A stretch of 12,345 nt of DNA, from NCBI GenBank assembly GCA_003648085.1, contig QMOC01000014.1:1-12345 (forward strand). Direction: 5' to 3'. Shown piece by piece: positions 1 to 6,345 of this stretch (position 1 is its first letter; every line of letters starts with the position of its first letter). The stretch is from Chloroflexota bacterium (GTDB lineage: Bacteria > Chloroflexota > Anaerolineae > B4-G1). A model generated the notes under the pieces. That model saw only the letters and a program-made list of their open reading frames with translations. It was not told the origin of the DNA and did not search any database. The translations under genes and the position numbers were made by a program.

Positions 1-2469
1 ACCGCCTCCGGCACCCTCACCAACTACGTCACCGCCACAACCACCGCCAGTGAGACAGTACTTATCAACAATAGCGCCACTTGGTCAACTGAGGTTAAGA
101 CCAGGCCACCGCTGTACCTTCCTCTGCTCCTCCGCAACTACATCCCCCCACCTTACGGGGTAATCATTGAAGCGGTGCTCTACGATGGTCTACAGGCCAA
201 CGACTACGACGAAGCGGTGCTCTTGCTCAACGGTAACTACCAGGCCGTGGACTTGACCGGATGGGAGTTGTGCAAGTGGGTCACCACTGACTGGAGTTGC
301 ACCGACTTACCGGCGGTGGCGATTGCGCCTCACCAGCGGCTCTGGCTGGCCCGCAGCAGGACGGACTTTAAGGCCTCCTTCGGCTTCGAGCCGGACTATG
401 TGCTTCCCGGCTGGCCAGCCCTCGCTAACAGTGGCGACGAGGTGGTACTGCGCGATGCCGGGGGCTTCGTGCGGGACGCGCTGGTTTACAAGAATGGGGA
501 CAAGACTATTGACGGCTGGGACGGCGCGGCGGTTTGGCCCTACGGGGGCTCCAATTTCGCCGAGGCGGGTCAGATACTCTACCGTTACCCCGACGAGGAG
601 ACCGGCCTGCCGTCCCAGGACACCGACACGGTAGCCGACTGGGCCCAATACGCCGACGACCCCTGGCACGGCCGGCGTGCCCGCTATCCGGGATGGGACC
701 TGGAGCGGTTCTTCCAGCCCGCGCTGGATACGAGCGGGGTGGTGACCGTCGGCATTGCCCCAGATAACGCCTATCAAGTGGTGGTGGACACTATCCGCTC
801 GGCGGAAGAGAGCATCGAGTTAGAGGTGTACACGCTGAAGCACTATGGACTGGTGACAGAACTGGTGCAGCAGGCCCAGCAAGGCGTCAGTGTCACCGTG
901 CTGCTGGAGGGCGGCCCCGCCGGCGGCATAGAAGATCAGGAGTTGTGGGCCTGTCAGCAGTTGCATGCCACCGGCCACGGCCTGTGCTACTTCATGGTCA
1001 ATTCCGACACACTCAAGATCTACGACCGCTACACCTTTATGCACGCTAAATTTATGATCGTGGACCAAGAGCGGCTGCTGGTGGGTTCACAGAATCTAAC
1101 CCATAGCAGCCTCCCTGGTGACGACAAGGGCAATGGTACCGGCGGCTCGCGGGGAGTCGTGCTGGTGACGGACGCACCGGAGATGGTGGCGCGGGCGGTG
1201 GAGATATTCGAGGCCGACTGCGATCCGGAGAACCACGCGGACATCAGTATGTGGGGACCGGACAACGTGCTGGGATATGGAGCGCCGCCGCAGGGCTTCA
1301 CGCCCGATACAGGCGAGGATTGGATGACCTACACCGTCCGGTTCCCCCAACCGCTGGCGACGACGGGGACCTGGTTCGAGTTGGTGACGGCACCGGAATC
1401 GGCCCTGCGCACCGGCGACGCACTGCTGGGACTGGTGGCGCGGGCCGGTGCAGGCGACGCGGTCTACGTAGAGCAGTTGTATGAGTACCCCGACTGGGGC
1501 GACCCGGCCAATGCGCCCAATCTGCGCCTGCAGGCTTACATTGACGCGGCGCGGCGCGGCGCCCGCGTGCGCATCCTCCTTAACGGCGGCACCTTTAACA
1601 TTGATAATTTCTCCCTGACCAACAACGTCGAGGCAGCAGCCTACGTTAACAGCATCGCCGAGGCCGAGGGGCTGGATCTGAGCGCCCACCTGGGTGATCC
1701 CACCGAGTACGGCATCCACAACAAAATGGTGCTGGTGGATCTGGGCGCTGAAGGCAAATACGTCCACGTGGGAAGCATCAACGGCAGCGAGACCTCCAGT
1801 AAGGTCAACCGGGAGATGGCGCTTCAAGTACGCTCGGCGGCTCTTTTCGACTACCTGTACTCCATGTTCGATTATGACTGGAATTACCAATCGCCGCTGC
1901 GCCACCCGCTGATCAGCGAAGTGATGTATCGCCCATCCGATAGCCCGCTCACCGGCGAGTGGATAGAGATCTACAACCCCACGGCTGAAAACGTGGACCT
2001 CTCTGGCTGGTACCTGGGGGACATGACGGCCGAAGTCAATGCTTTGCCCGACGACTGCGGCGATGGGATGTATCGCTTCCCGGCCGGGGCCCTGCTGCCG
2101 GCGGGTGGGATGATCGTCGTGGCGCAGCAGGCCGAAGACGTGGTGGGCTTCACGCCCGATTACGAGTTCCTGATTGACCCCAACCGGGACTCCCCCGGCG
2201 TGCCGAACATGGTGCGCGTGGATCCAGGCACCTGCGATGGCCTGGCCCTCGCCAACGAAGGGGATGAGATTGTGCTACGGGATGGTGGGGGCGCGGCGGT
2301 GGACGTGGTAGTTTACGGCAGCGGTTCATTCTCTGGCGTCGTGCCGCACCCTGGAGGGGTCAATGCAGGCCACTCACTGGAACGCCGTCCGCCCGAACAG
2401 GACACCGATGATTGTAGCCGTGATTTCTTCGACCGCTACCCGCCGACGCCGGGCGCATTACCGGAGTGA
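1..2469 (+). CDS. Exported LTD-PLD-PLD-LTD protein (putative extracellular nuclease/phospholipase D), 5' partial
   Basis: Frame 1 is open from the first base, so the gene starts upstream of the window. The GTG at 175 lies inside the first lamin-tail domain and is not a credible start. In window numbering (822 residues), residues 1-32 look like the end of a DUF11-type repeat (NYVTATTT, INNSATWSTEV). Residues 38-51 form a YLPLLLRNYIPPP linker. Residues ~53-185 are lamin-tail domain 1 (VDLTGWEL, NSGDEVVLRD). PLD half 1 carries HxKx4D at H348/K350/D355 plus GSQN (N365). PLD half 2 carries H573/K575/D580 plus GSINGSE. Residues ~635-822 are lamin-tail domain 2 (VDLSGWYL, NEGDEIVLRD), ending near PPTPGALPE. 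Two HKD motifs normally build one phosphodiesterase site acting on DNA or phospholipids; here an extracellular nuclease is the likelier reading. Both HKD motifs appear intact. The substrate is inferred. It is convergent with the TPR gene, 28 bp away. Confidence 0.9.
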   Translation, partial: TASGTLTNYVTATTTASETVLINNSATWSTEVKTRPPLYLPLLLRNYIPPPYGVIIEAVLYDGLQANDYDEAVLLLNGNYQAVDLTGWELCKWVTTDWSCTDLPAVAIAPHQRLWLARSRTDFKASFGFEPDYVLPGWPALANSGDEVVLRDAGGFVRDALVYKNGDKTIDGWDGAAVWPYGGSNFAEAGQILYRYPDEETGLPSQDTDTVADWAQYADDPWHGRRARYPGWDLERFFQPALDTSGVVTVGIAPDNAYQVVVDTIRSAEESIELEVYTLKHYGLVTELVQQAQQGVSVTVLLEGGPAGGIEDQELWACQQLHATGHGLCYFMVNSDTLKIYDRYTFMHAKFMIVDQERLLVGSQNLTHSSLPGDDKGNGTGGSRGVVLVTDAPEMVARAVEIFEADCDPENHADISMWGPDNVLGYGAPPQGFTPDTGEDWMTYTVRFPQPLATTGTWFELVTAPESALRTGDALLGLVARAGAGDAVYVEQLYEYPDWGDPANAPNLRLQAYIDAARRGARVRILLNGGTFNIDNFSLTNNVEAAAYVNSIAEAEGLDLSAHLGDPTEYGIHNKMVLVDLGAEGKYVHVGSINGSETSSKVNREMALQVRSAALFDYLYSMFDYDWNYQSPLRHPLISEVMYRPSDSPLTGEWIEIYNPTAENVDLSGWYLGDMTAEVNALPDDCGDGMYRFPAGALLPAGGMIVVAQQAEDVVGFTPDYEFLIDPNRDSPGVPNMVRVDPGTCDGLALANEGDEIVLRDGGGAAVDVVVYGSGSFSGVVPHPGGVNAGHSLERRPPEQDTDDCSRDFFDRYPPTPGALPE

Positions 2470-2497
2470 TCTGAGAACCGGGAGTAAGGATGTTACC

Positions 2498-3169
2498 TTA
2501 CGCTTCCTGAAAACGGGCCTCCAGTTGTTCCAGTAACTCCGCTGCCTCAACCAGTTTGTCCAACGGGTTCTCCTTACCCGTAAAATACCGATAATCGCAC
2601 GGCATCACGTCGAGCGTGCGCACCAGGTCGTTATGCCGATCCCGCACCGCTCGCTCGCTGACGCCGTAGAGAGCCGCGATTTCCCGCCGCCTCACCGGGC
2701 GCAGATTGACCTTGCGTACCGTGTAGTCGAGCGCCGCCGCCCAGGTCTCCGGCTTGCGCACGATGAGCGGATCGCGTCCGAGGGTAATGCGGTATTCCAG
2801 CCACATCTGAATAGCAGCGCCGATCTCTTCAATGGGCATCCCTGCTGCAGTCATCTTGTCGGTAAGCAGCAGTTCCACCTCGTCCATTCCACTGGCAAAG
2901 AGTTGCTCGAAGCGATCCTCCAGCGGCGAGTCGGGCTCCAGTCGCATGAAATCTGCCAGCGCCCGCAGGGCCTGGTCAAAATCACCGCTGCGAGCCAACA
3001 CCCGCGCCAGGTAAAGCCGGTAATCCGGCTCATCGGGGACAAGACGGGCAGCAGCCTCGAAACATTTAATGGCCCGATCAATGTCCCACTCCTCGTAGGC
3101 CTGGACGCCCTGCCTTTCATATTCCCTTGCCTTACGACGGTCGCCCATGCTGACCCGCTTCTTTGCCAT
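2498..3169 (-). CDS. TPR protein with C-terminal HTH-like region
   Basis: The 223-residue product is predicted to be cytoplasmic, with no signal peptide or membrane segment. The N-terminus is very basic (MAKKRVSMGDRRKAREYERQ). Residues ~17-83 form two tetratricopeptide-like helix pairs (AYEEWDIDRAIKCFEAAARL; LARSGDFDQALRALADFMRL), a protein-binding scaffold. Residues ~140-188 (KPETWAAALDYTVRK, then RREIAALYGVSERAVRDRHNDL) look like a helix-turn-helix of the kind seen in TFIIB-like cyclin folds and DUF6398-type proteins. That resemblance is by eye. The ATG has AGGAG 8 nt upstream (plus-strand 3178-3182), which supports this start over Met8. The gene is divergent from the lipoprotein pair and has its own promoter at 3217-3245. 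A regulatory role for the neighbouring lipoproteins is possible, but nothing in the sequence proves it. Confidence 0.85.
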   Translation of the reverse strand: MAKKRVSMGDRRKAREYERQGVQAYEEWDIDRAIKCFEAAARLVPDEPDYRLYLARVLARSGDFDQALRALADFMRLEPDSPLEDRFEQLFASGMDEVELLLTDKMTAAGMPIEEIGAAIQMWLEYRITLGRDPLIVRKPETWAAALDYTVRKVNLRPVRRREIAALYGVSERAVRDRHNDLVRTLDVMPCDYRYFTGKENPLDKLVEAAELLEQLEARFQEA

Positions 3170-3216
3170 TGCCCCTGCTCCTTCGATGGAAGTCGAGTGC
3201 GCTTGTATCTAGTGTG

Positions 3217-3245
3217 ATTATAGCATAGTCGTCAAAGATGGGCAA
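3217..3245 (-). promoter_or_regulatory. Sigma70-type promoter for the TPR gene
   Basis: Read on the minus strand, TTGCCC (3240-3245) is followed by a 17-nt spacer and a perfect TATAAT (3217-3222). A TGC directly precedes the -10 box, making it an extended -10 element. It lies about 48 bp upstream of the TPR gene ATG. The -35 box is only a partial match; the extended -10 would compensate. Confidence 0.7.
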
Positions 3246-3255
3246 CGCGCAGCCT

Positions 3256-3283
3256 TTTGCAAATCCTCCGCCCATGCTATAAT
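3256..3283 (+). promoter_or_regulatory. Sigma70-type promoter for the lipoprotein genes
   Basis: TTTGCA (3256-3261), a 16-nt spacer and a perfect TATAAT (3278-3283), with an extended -10 TGC directly before it. The transcription start should fall near 3290, giving a leader of about 40 nt before the ATG at 3331. The promoter is back to back with the minus-strand promoter; the two -35 boxes are 10 bp apart. Confidence 0.7.
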
Positions 3284-3307
3284 CTCACCATCTGCACACC
3301 GGATCAT

Positions 3308-3323
3308 TCCCGTGCGGACGGGA
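3308..3323 (+). promoter_or_regulatory. Leader hairpin covering the ribosome binding site
   Basis: TCCCGT (3308-3313) pairs perfectly with ACGGGA (3318-3323) around a GCGG loop. A flanking T-G wobble extends it by one pair. The 3' arm includes most of the GGGAGG Shine-Dalgarno (3320-3325) of the first lipoprotein, so the folded form would hide the ribosome binding site. The regulatory role is inference. Confidence 0.4.
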
Positions 3324-3330
3324 GGCAACG

Positions 3331-3975
3331 ATGAAACAATACTACAGTCACATGAAAGGTTGCTTAATCGTACTCGCCCTGTTGCTAGTCTGCAGTTGCA
3401 CGGGGAGCCACGAGCAGGGCCCGCTTTTTCAGGATGATTTTGACAACCCACGCAGTGGCTGGGGTGTGGACCGGCGCGAGAAGTTCGAGCGTGGCTACGA
3501 GGAGGGCGAGTACTTCATCAAACTATACGAGCCAAACTGGTTCATCTGGGCCAACCCGGGTGAGCGGTTCGAGGACGTGAGCGTTGAGGTGGATGCCTAC
3601 CTGGCCTCCGGCTCCCAGGGTGGTCACTTTGGCGTTATCTGTCGCCATATAGACGTGGATAACTTCTATTACTTCGCTATCAGCGCCGATGGTTATTACG
3701 CCATTTTCCGGCGCGTGGACGGCGGTGACCTGGAAATCCTCACCGGAGATGGCAGTGGGATGGCTCCCTCCCCCGCCATCAGAACGGGCGAGCAGACCAA
3801 TCACATTCTGGCGCTCTGCCAGGGAGACGAACTGAGCCTTTACGTCAACGGCCAACTGCTGGAGAAAGTCAGCGACGATACCCACACGCGAGGCGACGTG
3901 GGTATCGGGGCCGGGAGTGGCCCAGAGGGTAACGTTCGTGTCCGGTTCGACGACTTCACCGTTACTAGGCCGTAG
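3331..3975 (+). CDS. Putative lipoprotein with LamG/DUF1080-like beta-sandwich domain (copy 1)
   Basis: The 214-residue product has a type II signal peptide. A hydrophobic stretch (residues 10-22) ends in VCSC, with Cys23 the likely lipidated residue. The mature part (FQDDFDNPRSGW through RVRFDDFTVTRP) has the opening and closing signatures of concanavalin-like jelly-roll domains of the DUF1080/LamG type. Conserved-looking patches include GVICRHID, FYYFAISADGYY, TNHI.ALCQGD and LYVNGQLL. No catalytic motif is evident, so carbohydrate or cell-surface binding is only an inference. The ATG has GGGAGG at 3320-3325, 5 nt upstream. Met8 (3352) is a possible later start. It is the first gene of a tandem pair with the next CDS and is divergent from the TPR gene. 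A 10-bp perfect inverted repeat (3876-3885 with 3898-3907) lies in its coding sequence. Confidence 0.85.
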   Translation: MKQYYSHMKGCLIVLALLLVCSCTGSHEQGPLFQDDFDNPRSGWGVDRREKFERGYEEGEYFIKLYEPNWFIWANPGERFEDVSVEVDAYLASGSQGGHFGVICRHIDVDNFYYFAISADGYYAIFRRVDGGDLEILTGDGSGMAPSPAIRTGEQTNHILALCQGDELSLYVNGQLLEKVSDDTHTRGDVGIGAGSGPEGNVRVRFDDFTVTRP

Positions 3976-3978
3976 AAC

Positions 3979-4038
3979 AACGGATTGTAGGACAGTGACG
4001 GATTGCATAACGGATTGCAGGACGGCAACGGATTATCA
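3979..4038 (+). repeat. Imperfect 30-bp tandem duplication between the lipoprotein genes
   Basis: Two 30-bp units (3979-4008 and 4009-4038) match at about 23 of 30 positions. ACGGATT occurs four times, at 3980, 3998, 4010 and 4028, so each unit holds two copies. It fills nearly all of the gap between the two lipoprotein genes. Confidence 0.75.
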
Positions 4039-4057
4039 GTGATTGGAGATGTCAATA

Positions 4058-4672
4058 GTGAATAGACGCTTGCTCGTCCAGGCGTTGGTGACGATGATGG
4101 CTTTGCTGGTCGCCTGTGGGAGGGGGGAGTTACCCTGGAGCGACGATTTCTCCGACCCAACCAGCGGCTGGCAGGCTGAATCCGATGCCTCTGCGGAGGT
4201 TGGGTATCACGAAGGAGTGATGCGCATCGTCGTCAAAGCGCCCAACCGCCTCGCCTGGGCCTCCGCCGGCCGCGAGTTCTCTGACTTCCACCTCGCTGTT
4301 GAGGCGACTCAAGTCGCCGGCCCGGACGACAACGAATACGGTGTATTGGTGCGGATGCAGGACCCCGATCATTTCTACTGCTTCTCCATCAGCGGCGACG
4401 GCTACTACCAGGTCAGCAAGTACGACAATGGGGAGCGGAAACCGTTGAGCGGTGACTGGGTTCCCGCTGATGCCATCCAGACGGGAGTCGCGACCAACCT
4501 GCTGGAGGTCATCTGCCAGGACGCGGCGATGACCTTTCTCGTCAATGGCGTGCAACTGGTTCAGGTTGAGGATGTGGATTACCGTCGGGGGGGGATTGGC
4601 CTTTACGCCGGCTCATTCTTCGAGCCTGGTGTGGAGATCCACTTCGACGACCTGACTGTGACAGAGCCATAG
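4058..4672 (+). CDS. Putative lipoprotein with LamG/DUF1080-like domain (copy 2, paralogue)
   Basis: This product is paralogous to the preceding lipoprotein along its whole length. Shared patches include DDF..P.SGW, GY.EG, GV..R..D.D.FY.F.IS.DGYY, AI.TG..TN, VNG and FDD.TVT.P. GTG 4058 is preferred as the start: GGAG (4045-4048) is 9 nt upstream, and it gives a clean MNRR n-region, a hydrophobic core and an LVAC lipobox (Cys20 from this start). ATG 4049 would abut the Shine-Dalgarno and TTG 4043 has none. The mature protein is predicted to be a lipid-anchored, single beta-sandwich domain at the outer face of the membrane. No active-site motif is visible and its function is unknown. The stop is followed 33 bp later by the DUF2061 gene, so co-transcription is possible. 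Confidence 0.83.
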   Translation: MNRRLLVQALVTMMALLVACGRGELPWSDDFSDPTSGWQAESDASAEVGYHEGVMRIVVKAPNRLAWASAGREFSDFHLAVEATQVAGPDDNEYGVLVRMQDPDHFYCFSISGDGYYQVSKYDNGERKPLSGDWVPADAIQTGVATNLLEVICQDAAMTFLVNGVQLVQVEDVDYRRGGIGLYAGSFFEPGVEIHFDDLTVTEP

Positions 4673-4705
4673 CGCTCTGTGCGACTCTGAATCGGGAGAG
4701 TATTT

Positions 4706-5002
4706 ATGGACACCAGAAAACGTTCTTGGGCTAAATCCATCGTTTGGCGGCTGATCGGCATTGTGCTCCTGGGTCTGATCTCGTACCTGGTTACCGGCGA
4801 CTGGAAGGAGATGTCGGTCATCACTATTCTGTTCCACAGCATCCGTGTGATCCTGTACTATTACCACGAGCGGGCGTGGGAGCACATCTCCTGGGGGCGG
4901 GTGAAACACCCGCTGGCGGAGATACCGGTGAAGCAGCCATTAGCCCCTGAGGATATGGAGACCGTGAAAGAGCAACTGAGGCATCTGGGATACGTGGATT
5001 GA
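4706..5002 (+). CDS. DUF2061 family small membrane protein
   Basis: The 98-residue protein matches the DUF2061 pattern: a basic RSWAKSIVWR start, a first transmembrane segment (~12-30) ending in the family-typical TGDW, a second segment (~35-52), then the LYYYHERAWEHI signature. The ~45-residue soluble tail (KHPLAEIPVKQPLAPEDM...) is longer than in the minimal family. GGGAG (4694-4698) lies 7 nt before the ATG. The function of the family is unknown; members of similar form occur fused or next to sulfur-assimilation genes in some bacteria, but no such gene is present here. The stop codon overlaps the mtaB start by one base (TGATG), implying translational coupling with mtaB. Confidence 0.88.
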   Translation: MDTRKRSWAKSIVWRLIGIVLLGLISYLVTGDWKEMSVITILFHSIRVILYYYHERAWEHISWGRVKHPLAEIPVKQPLAPEDMETVKEQLRHLGYVD

Positions 5003-6264
5003 TGAACGTCTATCTGCAGAGCCTGGGCTGTCGCCTGAACCAAAGCGAGATTGAGGCGATAACTCGCCAGTTCGCCGCTGCTGGTCACACAGTCGTCTCC
5101 ACTCCGGCCCAGGCTGATGTCTGTATCGTCAACACCTGTGCCGTCACCGCCGAGGCGGAACGCAAGTCGCGCCACCGCATCAGATCGCTGGCCCGTGCCA
5201 ATCCAGAGGCTCGCATCGCTGTCATCGGCTGCTATGCCACGCTAGCCCCGGAGCAGGCCGGCCACCTCCCCGGCGTCGCCTGGATCGTGCCCAATACCGA
5301 TAAGGGGCGGGTAGCGGAGATTGTGGCTCCCTATCCCCCCCGCAGGAAGGGGAAAGGGTCAGGGACGGGGAAGGGAGGGCCTCTCCTCCGTACCCGCGCC
5401 TTCGTCAGGGTGCAGGATGGCTGCGACAATCACTGCACTTATTGTATCGTGCGTCTGCTGCGCGGCCCGGCCCGCAGCCGCCCCCTGGCCGACGTCGTCG
5501 CCGAAGTGCAGGCGCTTGCCGAGGCCGGCTGCCAAGAGGCCGTGCTGACCGGCGTGAACCTGGGCTCGTATGGCCGTGACCTGGGGCTGCCAGGTGGCCT
5601 ATACGCACTGGTCAAAACCCTGCTGACCGATACCGACCTATCCCGGCTCCGGCTCTCGTCGCTGGAGCCCTGGGACCTGGACGAGGATTTTTTCAGATTA
5701 TGGGAGAGCCCGCGCCTGTGCCGCCAACTCCATCTGCCGCTCCAGTCCGGCTGCGATGAGATCCTGCGTCGTATGGGCCGCCGCACCACCAGGCGAGAGT
5801 TCGCCCGGCTGGTGGAGGCCGCCCGTGCCGCTATCCCCGACCTGGCGGTGACCAGCGACATCATCGTCGGCTTCCCCGGCGAGGACGAGGATGCCTTCCG
5901 CGCCAGTTACGATTTCGTGGCGGCGATGGAATTTGCGCGCCTCCACGTCTTTCCCTACTCCCCACGGCCGGGCACAGCCGCTGCCTGCCTGCCAGACCAA
6001 GTGCCGCCCGAGGTGCGCAGGGCACGGGCACGCGCAATGCGCGAACTGGGTGCTGAGCAGGCATCCCGCTTCCGTCAGCGGTTCATAGGACGGGCGATGG
6101 AGGTTCTGTGGGAACAGCGCCGACGAGATGGCCTCTGGACCGGTCTGACCGACAATTATCTGCGGGTCGTCACGCACGCGGAAGACGATCTACACGATCG
6201 GCTCACCGCCACGCGGCTGCTGACCGCGCAGAACGGCTATCTGGTGGGCGAGGTAATTCGATGA
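5002..6264 (+). CDS. mtaB: tRNA (t6A37)-C2 methylthiotransferase MtaB
   Basis: This 420-residue radical-SAM enzyme adds a methylthio group to t6A37 of ANN-reading tRNAs, giving ms2t6A. The N-terminal UPF0004 domain has cluster cysteines C10 (LGCRLNQSE), C46 (VNTCAVT) and C77 (IGCYA). The radical-SAM CX3CX2C is at C141/C145/C148 (DGCDNHCTYC). LTGVNLGSYG separates MtaB from MiaB (GQNVNSYG-like) and RimO. The last ~60 residues form a TRAM-like tRNA-binding domain. ATG 5002 overlaps the DUF2061 stop; an in-frame TTG at 4999 is less likely. Two oddities are visible. VRLLRG stands where most MtaB proteins have I/V-P-x-x-RG. A Gly/Lys-rich linker (residues 114-128, RRKGKGSGTGKGG) sits between the two domains and is encoded by a G-quadruplex-like tract. 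Its stop overlaps the HIT remnant. Confidence 0.93.
   Translation: MNVYLQSLGCRLNQSEIEAITRQFAAAGHTVVSTPAQADVCIVNTCAVTAEAERKSRHRIRSLARANPEARIAVIGCYATLAPEQAGHLPGVAWIVPNTDKGRVAEIVAPYPPRRKGKGSGTGKGGPLLRTRAFVRVQDGCDNHCTYCIVRLLRGPARSRPLADVVAEVQALAEAGCQEAVLTGVNLGSYGRDLGLPGGLYALVKTLLTDTDLSRLRLSSLEPWDLDEDFFRLWESPRLCRQLHLPLQSGCDEILRRMGRRTTRREFARLVEAARAAIPDLAVTSDIIVGFPGEDEDAFRASYDFVAAMEFARLHVFPYSPRPGTAAACLPDQVPPEVRRARARAMRELGAEQASRFRQRFIGRAMEVLWEQRRRDGLWTGLTDNYLRVVTHAEDDLHDRLTATRLLTAQNGYLVGEVIR
5349..5379 (+). other. Six-tract G-quadruplex motif inside mtaB
   Basis: G-runs lie at 5349-5352, 5356-5358, 5362-5364, 5367-5370, 5373-5375 and 5377-5379, with loops of 3, 3, 2, 2 and 1 nt. The G-rich strand is the coding strand, so the mRNA could fold into a quadruplex. 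The tract encodes the Gly/Lys-rich interdomain linker. Confidence 0.75.
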
Positions 6265-6290
6265 GCGACTGTGTCTTCTGTCGCATCTCC
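6261..6290 (+). pseudogene. 5' remnant of a HIT-family (histidine triad) gene
   Basis: An ATG overlapping the mtaB stop (ATGA, 6261-6264) opens a frame reading MSDCVFCRIS. This is nearly identical to the start of HIT-family nucleotide hydrolases, which typically read MSDCIFCKI with two zinc-binding cysteines. After ten codons the similarity stops. The frame runs on to a stop at 6429-6431, overlapping the CBS gene in another frame, but shows no HIT domain or HxHxH triad. The sequence after 6290 is a low-complexity stretch of ACCAG/TTACCAA-like words followed by the CBS gene Shine-Dalgarno. The best reading is a gene deleted except for its translational-coupling start. Confidence 0.6.
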
Positions 6291-6345
6291 ACCCAATCTA
6301 CCAGGTTATCAAGTCACCAGTTTACCAACATAGAGGAGGAAGACT

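Noticed and set aside
1096..1905. 269-residue minus-strand ORF
   Set aside because: It lies entirely inside the PLD gene, whose plus-strand frame has clear HKD motifs; the minus-strand product resembles no family and reflects GC-rich codon bias.
2484..2501. GTAAGG/CCTTAC hairpin between the convergent genes, possible bidirectional terminator
   Set aside because: The stem is only 6 bp, AT-containing and lacks a T-tract on either strand; it also overlaps the TPR stop codon.
2633..3217. 194-residue plus-strand ORF
   Set aside because: It is antisense to the TPR gene, which has a Shine-Dalgarno, a promoter and recognisable repeats.
3876..3907. 10-bp perfect inverted repeat within lipoprotein copy 1
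   Set aside because: It lies in coding sequence with a 12-nt loop and no associated signal; chance or codon constraint is enough to explain it.
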